DNA from: Tabrizicola fusiformis
GTDB lineage: Bacteria > Pseudomonadota > Alphaproteobacteria > Rhodobacterales > Rhodobacteraceae
Length of the DNA: 64,000 nucleotides
Direction of reading: 5' to 3'
Assembly: GCF_013328815.1 (NCBI RefSeq)
Contig: NZ_JABUHN010000009.1
Span: forward strand, 142,584 to 206,583
In this document: piece by piece, positions 35,465 to 44,707 of the stretch
Layout of the letters: the number at the start of each line of letters is the position of its first letter
Position numbering within the stretch: position 1 is the first letter of the stretch
Translations under genes and position numbers: made by a program
Notes under the pieces: model-generated
The model's database searches: none
Seen by the model: the letters and a program-made list of their open reading frames with translations, nothing else
Told to the model about the DNA's origin: nothing

Positions 35465-36952
35465 ATGAGCGAACCAATCCATCCGGTGGACGAGATTCTC
35501 GCGCCGCCCAAACTCTTCACCCTCGGCTTGCAGCATGTGCTGGTGATGTATGCCGGTGCCGTCGCGGTGCCGCTGATCGTGGGCCGGGCCTTGAAACTGG
35601 AACCGGCCGATGTGGCCTTCCTGATCTCGGCTGACCTCTTTGTCTGCGGGCTGGTGACGCTGATCCAGTCCTTGGGCGCGACGCAATGGTTCGGCATCAA
35701 GCTGCCGGTGATGATGGGGGTGACCTTTGCCGCCGTCGGTCCGATGGTGGCCATGGCCAACGCCCAAGGCGGGGCCGAAGGCGCGCGGGCGATTTTTGGC
35801 GCCATTATCGCGGCGGGCCTGATCTCGATCCTGATCGCGCCGCTGATGTCGAAACTTCTGCGCTTTTTCCCGCCGGTGGTGACCGGCACGATCATTCTGG
35901 TGATCGGGGTCAGCCTGATGCGGATCGGCATCAACTGGATCTTCGGCAATCCGGTCGGCCCGACCGCACCGCAGATCATCGACCCCGTCCATGCCGACTG
36001 GCTGAAAGCGGTGACCGAAGGCGCCGCTGCGGGCAGCGTCACCGGCCTGCCGGAAATGCCCGCCGGGCTGGCGCTGGCCGCCAAGATGAACAACCCCGCC
36101 TATGCGCCCTTGGGCAATGTGCTGGTCTCGGCTGTCGTGCTGATCTCGATCCTGCTGATCGCCAAATTCGCCAAGGGGTTTGTCGCCAATATCTCGGTGC
36201 TGCTGGGCATCGTCGTTGGCGTGGTGATCGCCATTGCCATCGGCGCGATGAGCTTTGCCAAGGTGGGCGAGGCGGCATGGTTCGGGCTGGTGACGCCCTT
36301 CCACTTCGGGATGCCGACGTTTGATCCGATCATGGTGATCACCATGGTTCTGGTGATGATCGTGGTGATGATCGAATCCACCGGCATGTTCCTTGCCTTG
36401 GGAGATATGACGGGCAAGAAGGTCACGCAGCCGATGCTTTCGGCGGGGCTGCGCACCGATGGTCTGGGCACGCTGATCGGCGGGCTGTTCAACACCTTCC
36501 CCTACACGTCCTTCAGCCAGAATGTCGGGCTGGTCGGCGTGACCGGCATCAAGAGCCGCTTTGTCTGCGTGGCGGGCGGGCTGATCCTGATCGTGCTGGG
36601 TCTGGTGCCGAAGATGGGCGCGCTGGTGGAAGCGGTGCCGACCATGGTGCTGGGCGGCGCGGGACTGGTGATGTTCGGCATGGTCGCGGCGACCGGCATC
36701 CGCATTCTGTCCGGCGTGAACTTTGCCACGAACCGCAACAACCTCTTTATCGTCGCGGTCAGCCTTGGCATGGGGATGATCCCGCTGATCGCACCGAACT
36801 TCAAGCAATGGATGCCGCATGACATCCATCCGTTGATCGAAAGCGGCATCCTCTTGGCCTCGATTTCGGCCGTGGTGCTGAACGCCTTCTTCAACGGCGC
36901 CTCGGGCTCGGTGGAAGAGGCTAAGGCGGCGGCTTCGGCGGCAGATCACTGA
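35465..36952 (+). CDS. NCS2 purine (xanthine/urate) permease
   Basis: 495-residue member of the nucleobase-cation symporter 2 (NAT) family with 12-14 hydrophobic segments. The NAT signature reads QNVGLVGVTG (residues about 348-357) and the conserved acidic position before it is in VVMIESTGMFLALGDMTG. HPVDEILAPPKLFTLGLQH opens the protein, as in bacterial urate/xanthine permeases. In a urate degradation cluster it most likely imports uric acid or xanthine. A long hairpin follows the stop codon. Confidence 0.92.
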   Translation: MSEPIHPVDEILAPPKLFTLGLQHVLVMYAGAVAVPLIVGRALKLEPADVAFLISADLFVCGLVTLIQSLGATQWFGIKLPVMMGVTFAAVGPMVAMANAQGGAEGARAIFGAIIAAGLISILIAPLMSKLLRFFPPVVTGTIILVIGVSLMRIGINWIFGNPVGPTAPQIIDPVHADWLKAVTEGAAAGSVTGLPEMPAGLALAAKMNNPAYAPLGNVLVSAVVLISILLIAKFAKGFVANISVLLGIVVGVVIAIAIGAMSFAKVGEAAWFGLVTPFHFGMPTFDPIMVITMVLVMIVVMIESTGMFLALGDMTGKKVTQPMLSAGLRTDGLGTLIGGLFNTFPYTSFSQNVGLVGVTGIKSRFVCVAGGLILIVLGLVPKMGALVEAVPTMVLGGAGLVMFGMVAATGIRILSGVNFATNRNNLFIVAVSLGMGMIPLIAPNFKQWMPHDIHPLIESGILLASISAVVLNAFFNGASGSVEEAKAAASAADH

Positions 36953-36962
36953 TCCTGAAAAC

Positions 36963-36998
36963 GGGCGCGGCGAGAGGGCTTGCCCTCTCGCCGCGCCC
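36963..36998. terminator. Bidirectional terminator, 17-base stem
   Basis: A perfect 17-base stem GGGCGCGGCGAGAGGGC and its complement are separated by only TT, so the real loop is six bases or so. It lies between the ends of two convergent genes (stops at 36952 and 37002). There is no long T-run on either strand, but stem strength and position fit a shared stop signal. Confidence 0.8.
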
Positions 36999-37001
36999 GG
37001 G

Positions 37002-38057
37002 TCACGGGCTTTGCGCCTCAAGCCGCAGGCCCGGCGGCGGCGCCGGAAATCCGGGCCAGTTGCCCGGCACCAGATGGGCGGCAGCGGCCGCATCGCCTTT
37101 CAGATGCAGGTCGAGAAAGGCCCGGGCGAAGTGGCGGGCGATGTCATTCATCCGCAGGCTGTCCCAGACCGGATCGGCGTAATGCCCAAAGGGCAGAAAA
37201 TCGAGATGGGGGGAGGGTTCCCAAGCCTCGGCAGGGGCCGAGATCGGCGCCGCAGCATTGTGGCCCGCCCGTTCAAAGGTCAGCAACCAGCGCGGCACGC
37301 CCTGCGCCTCATCGAAGATGCGGCGCATTCCGTCGGTATAGCCGGAAATCTCATCCGCCTCACCCGCCATCAGCAGCATCGGCACCGCAAGCCCGGCCAT
37401 ACCCGCCGCATCCCACAGGCCATGCGCCCGGCCCCACGGACCGATCGGGACAATCGCCTTCAGCGCCGGATCGACGGCAGGCGCGCGGTGCCGCGCGAAA
37501 AGCGCGGGTTCCGGCGCCCCGTCCATCGCCAGCGCCGCCTCGGCCACCCCGGCACCGCCCGCCACCAGCGCGCCATAGCCGCCCATGGAATAGCCGATCA
37601 CCGCATGGTCGCCGCCGAAATGCCGCGCCACAGCGCGGATATCATCGGGCCGGTGCAGCAGGGTTTCGGCGAAAGCTTGCCGATCTTCATAGGTGCTGCC
37701 CGGATGGTCGATGGCCGTCACCCGGTAGCCATGGCTGGCCAGATGTTCGGCAAAATGCGCCATCAGATAGCGGTTGCCGGGCCAGCCATGGGAGATCACC
37801 ACCAGCGGCATCGCCGCCGCCCCGGCCACCGGATGCGCGCCGCGGCAGGCCCGCCCCGTTAGCGTGATCGCCCGGTGCCCGTCGCGCAACAGCGTGGCAT
37901 AGGTGCAGCCGGGCGGCGTATCCGCCTCGGCCGGATACCAGTATTCCACGAGCAGGTCGCGCGGCCCAGGCACAAGCTCGGTCCGCACGCCCACCGGATG
38001 CGCACCCGGACGGGCCAGCGCGGGGGCATCGGGGCGAAACTGGTCGATCCGGTTCAT
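37002..38057 (-). CDS. Alpha/beta hydrolase (dienelactone-hydrolase-like)
   Basis: 351-residue predicted alpha/beta hydrolase. The nucleophile elbow is AVIGYSMGGYGALVAGG, the oxyanion region MPLVVISHGWPGNRY, and the candidate catalytic acid and histidine lie in LLMAGEADEI and LTFERAGHNAAAP. VRTELVPGPRDLLVEYWYPA at the start suggests the predicted-dienelactone-hydrolase group. There is no clear signal peptide. The start at 38057 follows GAGAGGAG. The substrate is unknown. Confidence 0.82.
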   Translation of the reverse strand: MNRIDQFRPDAPALARPGAHPVGVRTELVPGPRDLLVEYWYPAEADTPPGCTYATLLRDGHRAITLTGRACRGAHPVAGAAAMPLVVISHGWPGNRYLMAHFAEHLASHGYRVTAIDHPGSTYEDRQAFAETLLHRPDDIRAVARHFGGDHAVIGYSMGGYGALVAGGAGVAEAALAMDGAPEPALFARHRAPAVDPALKAIVPIGPWGRAHGLWDAAGMAGLAVPMLLMAGEADEISGYTDGMRRIFDEAQGVPRWLLTFERAGHNAAAPISAPAEAWEPSPHLDFLPFGHYADPVWDSLRMNDIARHFARAFLDLHLKGDAAAAAHLVPGNWPGFPAPPPGLRLEAQSP

Positions 38058-38185
38058 CGCAACTCCTCTCGGTCTGACCGCAGCATGAGAGCCGCCGTAA
38101 CCCGCGCAGGCAAGCCCGTTCTGCCACCGCGGGCGCCCAAGAATTCCCCTTTCGCCGCCGCCGCGCCGCTGCCAATCTTGGCGGC

Positions 38186-38971
38186 ATGACCCAAAGCGAC
38201 AACCGAACCCTGCGCATCCGCATCCGCGCCCTTTACGAAGGGTCTTCCGCCGCGGCGGACCGTTTCCGCTATGGGCTGTTGCTGTTCGATCTGGCGACGG
38301 TGGGCTTTCTGGTGGCGACCTCGTTCCTGGCCCGGGGCTGGGAGACGGAAAGCATCGACACGGTGATCGGCCTGCTGATTCTGGCCGAAGTTGCGATCCG
38401 CTTCTGGACCGCTTCATCCCCGCGACGCGAGATCGTCAGCCTCTGGGGTCTGGCCGATATTGCCGTGGTCGCCTCGCTTCTGGCACCGATCTGGGGCGAG
38501 GGGCTGGCCTTCCTGCGGGTGCTGCGCATATTCCGCGTGCTGCATTCGCGTGAAACGCTGGTGCAGCTTCGCCATGATTTCCCGCGCTTTCGCCGGCAGG
38601 AAACCACCATTCGCGCGGCGATCAATCTGTTGATCTTCATCTTCCTGATGACCGCGCTGGTTTACGAAACGCAAAGCGGCGTGAACGACAAGATCACCAA
38701 TTATGTCGATGCCCTCTATTTCACCGTCACAACCCTTTCCACCACGGGTTACGGCGATGTCACGCTGATCGGCCATACGGGCAAGCTGATTTCGGTCGGC
38801 ATCATGATCTTCGGCATCTCGCTGTTCTTGCGGCTGGTGCAGGTGATGCTGCGCCCGGCAAAGGCAGTATTCCCTTGCCCGACCTGCGGCTTGCGCCGGC
38901 ATGACCATGACGCGGTGCATTGCAAGGCTTGCGGCACGATCCTGAACATTCCCGATGACGGGCTGGACTGA
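38186..38971 (+). CDS. Voltage-gated-like potassium channel with zinc-ribbon tail
   Basis: 261-residue ion channel. Six hydrophobic segments are recognisable. Segment four carries spaced arginines (RVLRIFRVLHSRET), the pore loop has TLSTTGYGDVTLIGHTGK with the K+ selectivity filter TGYGD, and the last helix follows. Near residues 231-252 the C-terminus has CPTCGLRRHDHDAVHCKACG, a CxxC-CxxC zinc ribbon. Classical bacterial Kv channels usually lack such a domain. It may sense metals or redox state, or mediate assembly. Confidence 0.87.
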   Translation: MTQSDNRTLRIRIRALYEGSSAAADRFRYGLLLFDLATVGFLVATSFLARGWETESIDTVIGLLILAEVAIRFWTASSPRREIVSLWGLADIAVVASLLAPIWGEGLAFLRVLRIFRVLHSRETLVQLRHDFPRFRRQETTIRAAINLLIFIFLMTALVYETQSGVNDKITNYVDALYFTVTTLSTTGYGDVTLIGHTGKLISVGIMIFGISLFLRLVQVMLRPAKAVFPCPTCGLRRHDHDAVHCKACGTILNIPDDGLD

Positions 38972-39412
38972 TCAGCCCAGCTTGATGTCATAGGTCACCC
39001 ATTTGGTGCGATCCGCCACCCGGTCATAAAGCGCGCGGGCGCGGTAATTGTCCTCGGTCGTGATCCAGCGGATGACAGATCACCCCTGTGCCTGCCCCTC
39101 CGCCTTGACTGCCGCAATCAGGGCGGCTGCGGCGCCCGAGCCGCGGGCCACGGGATCGACGAAAAGATCGTCCAGAAAGCCGCCCGTCGTGGCGGAAAGC
39201 GGCCGCGAGAATGGCCGGAAATGCGCCAGCCCGATCAACCGCCCCCCCTCTGCGGCCACCAGACCCTGCACCGGATGGCCGCCGTCCTGCAGCCAGGACC
39301 AGACCCGGGCGCGCATTTCATCCGTCTGGGTCACGCCGTAGAAGGCCGCATAGCCGGCGTAAAGCGTGGCCCAGGCGGCGAAATCTTCGGCTTGCGGTTT
39401 GCGGATATCCAT
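38972..39412 (-). pseudogene. GNAT N-acetyltransferase with in-frame TGA
   Basis: The frame from ATG 39412 encodes a GNAT-type acetyltransferase: MDIRKPQAEDFAAWATLYAG at the start and FLDDLFVDPVARGSGAAAAL holding the acetyl-CoA binding loop. A TGA stop occurs at codon 111 (39080-39082). The same frame continues after it with VIRWITTEDNYRARALYD and ADRTKWVTYDIKLG to a TGA at 38972, exactly the C-terminal part expected in this family. A single base change from TGG would restore a 146-residue protein. It is a nonsense pseudogene, a sequencing error, or unusual readthrough. Confidence 0.88.
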
Positions 39413-39511
39413 TGGCCCCTCCGTCTTGCCGCAGTCTTGCGGTGGCAGGCCCCGGCGTCTGTTCCAGAAGCGACCGCTTGCCGCCGCCGCGGATGGCCCT
39501 ATCCTGCCGCC

Positions 39512-39844
39512 ATGACATGGGTGTTGCGCTTTTTCGACGATTACGGGTCCGGCTGGCTCTGGGCCGGGGATGCGGCAACGCTGGCGGCTTTCGATGTCGG
39601 CCCGCTGGACCTGCAGCTGGCCGACCGCTTGAGCGAGGCCACCCGGGCCGAGGCGCTTGCCCTGTCTGCGATGCATTGCGAAACGCTGAACTGGGACGAG
39701 CCGCAAACCCCTTTGCCCCTGTCGCCCGCCTTCTGTGCCGATTTCAACGCGCGGGTGCAGGCGTTGTTCCACAAGCTGGCCGCCGAGCTTGGCCCCGGCT
39801 TCCGCCTGCTGGACCAGCAAACCCGGCTGGCGCCCTATCCATGA
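39512..39844 (+). CDS. Hypothetical protein, 110 aa
   Basis: 110 residues starting MTWVLRFFDDYGSGWLWAGD. It has no signal peptide or membrane helix and no motif I recognise. It reads as genuine coding sequence (good GC third-position bias and a sensible acidic composition). A tryptophan/aspartate-rich N-terminus and CETLNWDEPQTPLPL in the middle are the only distinctive parts. It lies between the divergent GNAT remnant and a kinase gene; no function can be suggested. Confidence 0.6.
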   Translation: MTWVLRFFDDYGSGWLWAGDAATLAAFDVGPLDLQLADRLSEATRAEALALSAMHCETLNWDEPQTPLPLSPAFCADFNARVQALFHKLAAELGPGFRLLDQQTRLAPYP

Positions 39845-39898
39845 GTCCAGTCACCCCGGCGCCTTGACACTGCCCGCCGGCCCGGCTTCCCTGCGCGC

Positions 39899-40930
39899 AT
39901 GGACGAACCTGCGCCCCTTGGCGGCCTTCTGGCCGCCGCCCCCCCCGAGATGACCGAGGCCGAAGCCGCCCGGCTGGCCGAGCGGTATTTCGGCGTGACC
40001 GGCACCCTGCGCCGCCTGACATCCGAGCGTGACCTGAACTTTCACATCGCAACCGGGGCGGGTGGCTATGTCTTGAAGCTGGCCAACCGGGCGGAACCTG
40101 CGGCGGTGACCGATTTCCAGACCCGCGCCCTGATCCATCTTGAGGGCAAGGGCCTGCCGGTGCCGCAGGTGATCCGCAGCCGCGATGGTGCAACGGGTGT
40201 GGACCTGCCCGAGGGGCATCTGCGGCTGCTGACCTATCTTGAGGGCGCGCCGCTGCACCTGACGCCCCGCAGCGCCGCCCAGCGCCGGGCGATGGGGCAG
40301 ATTGCGGCGCGGCTCGCGCTTGCCATGGCGGATTTCAGCCATCCGGCGGCGGATCATGTGCTGCAATGGGACATCCGGCAGGCATCGGGGCTGCGCCCGC
40401 TTCTGCCCGACGTGCCCGCCGATCTGCGCCCTATGGCCGAAGCCACACTGGACGAATTCGAGGCGACCGCCGCACCCGCCCTGCCCGGCCTGCGCTGGCA
40501 GGTGGTGCATAACGACCTGAACCCGCACAATGTTCTGGCCGATCCTGCGGACGCCGACCGGATTGCCGGCATCCTCGACTTTGGCGACATGGTGCGCACG
40601 GCGCTGGTCTGCGATCTGGCCGTGGCCGCCTCGTATCAGGTGGACCCGGTAGCGCCGCTGGCTTCGCTGGCCGAATTTGCGGCGGCCTGGGCGGCGGAAT
40701 ACCCCCTGCTGCCGCAAGAGGCGCGGCTGATCCCGCTGCTTACCCGCTGTCGCTGGCTGACCACGCTGGCGATTGCCAGCCACCGCGCCGCGCGCTGGCC
40801 CGAAAACGCGCCCTATATCCTGCGCAACGTGCCCGCCGCGCGGGCCGGACTGACCGCTTTTGCCGGTATCCCGCGGGAACTGGCCGCCGAGACCCTTGCC
40901 CAAGCCTGCCAAGAAAGGACCGCCCCATGA
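39899..40930 (+). CDS. APH-family phosphotransferase (hydroxylysine kinase-like)
   Basis: 343-residue kinase with the aminoglycoside-phosphotransferase fold. The catalytic loop is WQVVHNDLNPHNVL (HxDxxxxN) and the metal-binding aspartate follows in AGILDFGDMVRTALVCDLA. Paired with a class III aminotransferase-fold protein whose start overlaps its stop in ATGA, it resembles the hydroxylysine kinase and phospho-lyase system, in which the amino alcohol is phosphorylated and then eliminated. Choline- or ethanolamine-type kinase is possible as well. Confidence 0.75.
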   Translation: MDEPAPLGGLLAAAPPEMTEAEAARLAERYFGVTGTLRRLTSERDLNFHIATGAGGYVLKLANRAEPAAVTDFQTRALIHLEGKGLPVPQVIRSRDGATGVDLPEGHLRLLTYLEGAPLHLTPRSAAQRRAMGQIAARLALAMADFSHPAADHVLQWDIRQASGLRPLLPDVPADLRPMAEATLDEFEATAAPALPGLRWQVVHNDLNPHNVLADPADADRIAGILDFGDMVRTALVCDLAVAASYQVDPVAPLASLAEFAAAWAAEYPLLPQEARLIPLLTRCRWLTTLAIASHRAARWPENAPYILRNVPAARAGLTAFAGIPRELAAETLAQACQERTAP

Positions 40931-42252
40931 CCCGCCCCGACCTTCCCGGCGCGATGCCGAACGCCTATCAGGCCGGCAAGGGCAACCTGCCGCCCGAGGA
41001 TGTGGCGCTGGTGGAACGGCGGCAGCGGCTTTTGGGCCCGGCTTACCGGCTGTTTTACGAAACCCCGGTGCATCTGGTGCGGGGCGAAGGGGTCTGGCTC
41101 TATGACAAGGCGGGCCGCGCCTATCTGGACACCTATAACAACGTCGCCTCGGTCGGGCATTGCCACCCGCATGTGGTGGCCGCGACCGCGCGCCAAGCGG
41201 CAGTATTCGCCAGCCATACCCGCTATCTGCATGACGGCATTCTGGAATATGCCGAACGGCTGCTGTCGCATTTCCCGGCCGAACTGGGCCATGTGATGTT
41301 CACCTGCACCGGGTCCGAGGCCAATGACCTGGCCTTCCGCATCGCGCGGGCGCAGACCGGCGGCACCGGCTTTATCGTGACGGAAAACGCCTATCACGGC
41401 GTCACCCATGCCATTGCGGGGATGTCGCCCTCACTCGGGGCGGGGGTCGATCTGGGCGAACATGTGCGGCTGGTTCCGGCGCCCGATCCGCTGCGGATGG
41501 GCGATGTGGCGGCAGAGTTTGCCGCCGGCGTGCAGGCGGCGATTGACGACCTGCGGCGCCACGGCATCAAGCCCGCCGCGCTGATCGTCGATACGGTCTT
41601 CTCTTCGGACGGGGTTTTCGTTGATCCGCCGGGGTTCCTTGCGCCTGCGGTGGCTGCGATCCGCGCGGCGGGCGGTCTTTTCATTGCCGATGAAGTGCAG
41701 CCGGGCTTTGGCCGCATCGGCGACAGCATGTGGGGGTTTCAACGCCATGGCCTTTTGCCCGACATGGTCAGTCTGGGCAAACCGATGGGCAATGGCTATC
41801 CGGTGGCCGGGCTGGTGATGAGGCCCGAGGTGATTGCCACCTTCGGGTCAAAGGCGCGGTATTTCAACACCTTTGGCGGCAATGCCGTGGCCGCCGCCAC
41901 CGCGCTTGCCGTGCTGGAGGTGATCGAGAACGAGGGGCTGATGGCCAATGCCGCCAAGGTCGGCGGCGCCTTCCGCGACGGGTTGCAGGCGTTGGCCAAG
42001 GATCACGCCGCCCTTGGCCCGATCCGTGCCGCAGGGCTGTTTCTGGGGGCCGAGATCGTGCAGGGTGGCAATCCGCTGGCCCCGGATGCCGCGCGCACGG
42101 CGCAGGTGGTGAACCGGCTGCGCGAGGCGGGGGTGCTGATTTCCGCGACCGGCCCCCGGGCGAATGTGCTGAAGATCCGCCCGCCCATGGTCTTCAGCGA
42201 AGAGAATGTCACCTATTTCCTTGAGCGGCTGGACAGCGCGCTGCGCGACTGA
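40927..42252 (+). CDS. PLP class III aminotransferase-fold phospho-lyase
   Basis: 441-residue PLP enzyme. GNNVASVGHCHPHVV-like residues 70-84, TCTGSEANDLAFRIARAQ binding the phosphate, ENAYHGVTHAIAG, LFIADEVQPGFGRIG with the PLP aspartate, and VSLGKPMGNGYPVAGL with the Schiff-base lysine are all present. The family includes ethanolamine-phosphate and 5-phosphohydroxylysine phospho-lyases, as well as AGXT2 and omega-aminotransferases. The overlapping upstream kinase makes a phospho-lyase the best guess: the product would be phosphate, ammonia and a semialdehyde. Confidence 0.8.
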   Translation: MTRPDLPGAMPNAYQAGKGNLPPEDVALVERRQRLLGPAYRLFYETPVHLVRGEGVWLYDKAGRAYLDTYNNVASVGHCHPHVVAATARQAAVFASHTRYLHDGILEYAERLLSHFPAELGHVMFTCTGSEANDLAFRIARAQTGGTGFIVTENAYHGVTHAIAGMSPSLGAGVDLGEHVRLVPAPDPLRMGDVAAEFAAGVQAAIDDLRRHGIKPAALIVDTVFSSDGVFVDPPGFLAPAVAAIRAAGGLFIADEVQPGFGRIGDSMWGFQRHGLLPDMVSLGKPMGNGYPVAGLVMRPEVIATFGSKARYFNTFGGNAVAAATALAVLEVIENEGLMANAAKVGGAFRDGLQALAKDHAALGPIRAAGLFLGAEIVQGGNPLAPDAARTAQVVNRLREAGVLISATGPRANVLKIRPPMVFSEENVTYFLERLDSALRD

Positions 42253-42274
42253 GGCACTGAGCCCGCGCAAGCGG

Positions 42275-42303
42275 TTGACAGGGCGCCGGATCGGCGGCAT
42301 GTT
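42275..42303 (+). promoter_or_regulatory. Possible dgoK promoter
   Basis: A consensus -35 TTGACA (42275-42280) is followed after 17 bases by CATGTT (42298-42303), a poor -10. Transcription would begin about at the dgoK ATG (42310), implying a leaderless or nearly leaderless transcript. The weak -10 makes this tentative. Confidence 0.35.
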
Positions 42304-42309
42304 TTCACT

Positions 42310-43242
42310 ATGCAAGACATAGTTTCACATAATGGAACCACCGCGCCCGAATGGATCCCCGAATGGATCGCAGTGGACTGGGGCACCTCGAACCTGCGGG
42401 CCTGGGCCATGGGCCCCGATGGCGTGCTGGCCGAAGCCGTCTCGGACGAGGGGATGGGCGGCCTTGCGCGTGAGGCGTTTGAGCCGGCGCTGCGGCGGTT
42501 GACCGGGCCATGGTTGCAGGCCGGGCAGGTGCCGGTGGTGGCCTGCGGCATGGTCGGCGCCCGGCAAGGCTGGTTCGAGGCGCCCTATCGTGCGGTGCCC
42601 TGCGCGCCGGTGGCGGCGGGCGAAAACGTGCCGGTGCCGCAAGCGGGGCTTGCGGTGCAGATCGTGCCCGGCCTGATGCAGGCCAAACCCGCCGATGTCA
42701 TGCGCGGCGAGGAAACCCAGATCGCCGGGGCGCTCGCCCTGCACCCCGGATTTGACGGCGTGTTCTGCCTGCCCGGCACCCATTCCAAATGGGCCGGGGT
42801 CAGCGCGGGCGAGGTTGTCAGCTTTCAGACTTTCATGACGGGCGAGATGTTTGCCCTCTTGTCCAGACAATCGGTGCTGCGTCACGGGATGGCTGGCTCC
42901 GGCTGGGATGACGCGGCCTTTGACCAAGGCGTGGAAGAGGGGTTGCAGCGCCCCGAACGGATTGCCGCCCTCCTCTTCCGTCTGCGGGCCGAGGGGCTGG
43001 TCGCGGGGCTGACGGCCGATGCCGCCCGGGCGCGGCTTTCGGGGCTGCTGATCGGCTGCGAACTCGCCGCGGCCCGGCCCTATTGGTTGGGCGCACGGGT
43101 GATGCTGATCGGTGAGGCGGGGCTTTGCGGGCTTTACGCCCGGGCGCTGGCGCGGCAAGGTCTGACGGCCACGCGGCTTGAGGCGCGCGATTGCACGATT
43201 GCCGGGCTGGCCAAGGCCGCCGGGCGGATGGGGGACAGATGA
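42310..43242 (+). CDS. dgoK: 2-dehydro-3-deoxygalactonokinase
   Basis: 310-residue sugar acid kinase (ASKHA fold) that phosphorylates 2-keto-3-deoxy-galactonate. [20 protein letters not shown] at the start is the phosphate-binding motif, [15 protein letters not shown] and [13 protein letters not shown] are family marks, and the C-terminus has [18 protein letters not shown]. It overlaps dgoA in ATGA, as in De Ley-Doudoroff galactonate operons. A GGCGG lies close upstream of the ATG. Confidence 0.94.
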   Translation: MQDIVSHNGTTAPEWIPEWIAVDWGTSNLRAWAMGPDGVLAEAVSDEGMGGLAREAFEPALRRLTGPWLQAGQVPVVACGMVGARQGWFEAPYRAVPCAPVAAGENVPVPQAGLAVQIVPGLMQAKPADVMRGEETQIAGALALHPGFDGVFCLPGTHSKWAGVSAGEVVSFQTFMTGEMFALLSRQSVLRHGMAGSGWDDAAFDQGVEEGLQRPERIAALLFRLRAEGLVAGLTADAARARLSGLLIGCELAAARPYWLGARVMLIGEAGLCGLYARALARQGLTATRLEARDCTIAGLAKAAGRMGDR

Positions 43243-43856
43243 GCAGACCGCTGATTGCCATTCTGCGGGGCCTGACCCCGCCCGAGGCGCTGCCGGTGGC
43301 CGAGGCGCTGATCGGCGCCGGGATCACCACCATCGAGGTGCCGCTGAACTCCCCCCATCCGATGCATTCCATCGCCGCCATGGCGCGCGCCTTTGGCGAC
43401 CACGCGGCCATCGGCGCGGGCACCGTCCTGACCCCGCGGCAGGTGGCGGAAGTGGCCGATGCGGGCGGCAAGCTGATCGTTTCGCCCAATACCGATGCCG
43501 AGGTGATTGCCGCCAGCCGCGCCGCGGGGCTGCAAAGCTGGCCCGGCGCCATGACCCCGACCGAATGCTTTGCCGCGCTGAAGGCCGGGGCCAGCGGGCT
43601 GAAACTGTTCCCCGCCACGCTGATCGGGCCGGAGGGGGTCAAGGCCATCCGCGCCGTTCTGCCAACAGGCACACAGGTTTACGCGGTCGGCGGCGCCGGG
43701 GCATCGAACTTTGCAAGCTGGATCAGGGCCGGGGCGGATGGGTTCGGCATCGGCACCGCGCTTTACACGCCGGGGCTGACGGTGGCAGAGGTGGCCGCCC
43801 GCGCCCGCGCCCTTGTCGCGGCCTATGATGCGGCCGTTGCGGAGTGCAGCGCATGA
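43239..43856 (+). CDS. dgoA: 2-dehydro-3-deoxy-6-phosphogalactonate aldolase
   Basis: 205-residue KDPG-aldolase-family enzyme splitting 2-keto-3-deoxy-6-phosphogalactonate into pyruvate and glyceraldehyde-3-phosphate. [20 protein letters not shown] opens the protein, the catalytic glutamate is in [11 protein letters not shown], and the Schiff-base lysine in [18 protein letters not shown]. The ATG at 43239 overlaps the end of dgoK and the TGA overlaps the start of the lactonase gene. Confidence 0.95.
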   Translation: MSRPLIAILRGLTPPEALPVAEALIGAGITTIEVPLNSPHPMHSIAAMARAFGDHAAIGAGTVLTPRQVAEVADAGGKLIVSPNTDAEVIAASRAAGLQSWPGAMTPTECFAALKAGASGLKLFPATLIGPEGVKAIRAVLPTGTQVYAVGGAGASNFASWIRAGADGFGIGTALYTPGLTVAEVAARARALVAAYDAAVAECSA

Positions 43857-44707
43857 TCTTTGACGACCGGCTGTGCGAATTGGGCGAAGGCCCGCTCTGG
43901 CATCCCGCGCGGGCGCAGCTTTTCTGGTTCGACATCCTTGGCCAGCGCCTCTTGTCACAAGACCGCGACGGCCCCCGCCAGTGGCGCTTCCCCGAACGGG
44001 TTTCGGCGGCGGGCTGGGTCAGCCGCGATGTGCTGCTGATCGCCGGAGAGCGTGACCTGTTCCTGTTCGATCTGGAATCCGAAGAGATTGAAACCCTGAC
44101 CGAGCTTGAAGCGGACAAGCCACAGAACCGCTCGAACGACGGGCGCGCCGACCCGCAGGGCGGGTTCTGGATCGGCACCATGGGCAAAAAGGCCGAGCCG
44201 GGCGCGGGCGCCATCTATCGCTGGTATAAGGGAGAGTTGCGGCGCCTCTTTGCCGGGATCAGCATTTCCAACGCCATTTCCTTCCCGCCGGGCGGCAAGC
44301 TTGCGCATTTCGCCGATACGGTGACAGGTCAGGTGATGCGCGTGGCATTGGACGCCGAAGGCTGGCCCCGGGGCGAACCCGAGGTCTTTCTTGACCTGCG
44401 GGCTGAGGGGCTGAACCCCGATGGTGCGGTGGTCGATGCCGATGGTCTGCTGTGGCTGGCGCAATGGGGCGCGGGCCGGGTCGCCGCCTATGCGCCCGAT
44501 GGCAGCTTTGTGCGGGCAGTCACGTTTGATGCCCCGCACACCTCTTGTCCCTCCTTCGGCGGTCCAGAGGGACGAACCCTGTTCTGCACCACGGCCCGCG
44601 AAGGGCTGGATGCCGCCGCCCTGCTGGCACAGCCGCATTCGGGCAAGGTCTTTGCCGCCGAAAACGTCGCACAGGGGCAGCGCGAGCATCAGGTGTTGAT
44701 CGGCTAA
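43853..44707 (+). CDS. SMP-30/gluconolactonase-family lactonase
   Basis: 284-residue six-bladed beta-propeller of the SMP-30/regucalcin family that probably opens galactono-lactone. The metal-binding glutamate is in [30 protein letters not shown] carries the asparagine and aspartate ligands, and [19 protein letters not shown] follows. GGAG lies eight bases before ATG 43853. It is the third gene of the dgo operon, giving lactonase, kinase and aldolase steps; a galactose dehydrogenase and galactonate dehydratase are not in the window. It overlaps rarA by four bases tail to tail. Confidence 0.87.
   Translation: MIFDDRLCELGEGPLWHPARAQLFWFDILGQRLLSQDRDGPRQWRFPERVSAAGWVSRDVLLIAGERDLFLFDLESEEIETLTELEADKPQNRSNDGRADPQGGFWIGTMGKKAEPGAGAIYRWYKGELRRLFAGISISNAISFPPGGKLAHFADTVTGQVMRVALDAEGWPRGEPEVFLDLRAEGLNPDGAVVDADGLLWLAQWGAGRVAAYAPDGSFVRAVTFDAPHTSCPSFGGPEGRTLFCTTAREGLDAAALLAQPHSGKVFAAENVAQGQREHQVLIG

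Noticed and set aside
39080..39412. A frameshift as the cause of the short GNAT protein
   Set aside because: The missing C-terminal part lies in the same frame after TGA, so the lesion is a nonsense codon, not an insertion or deletion.
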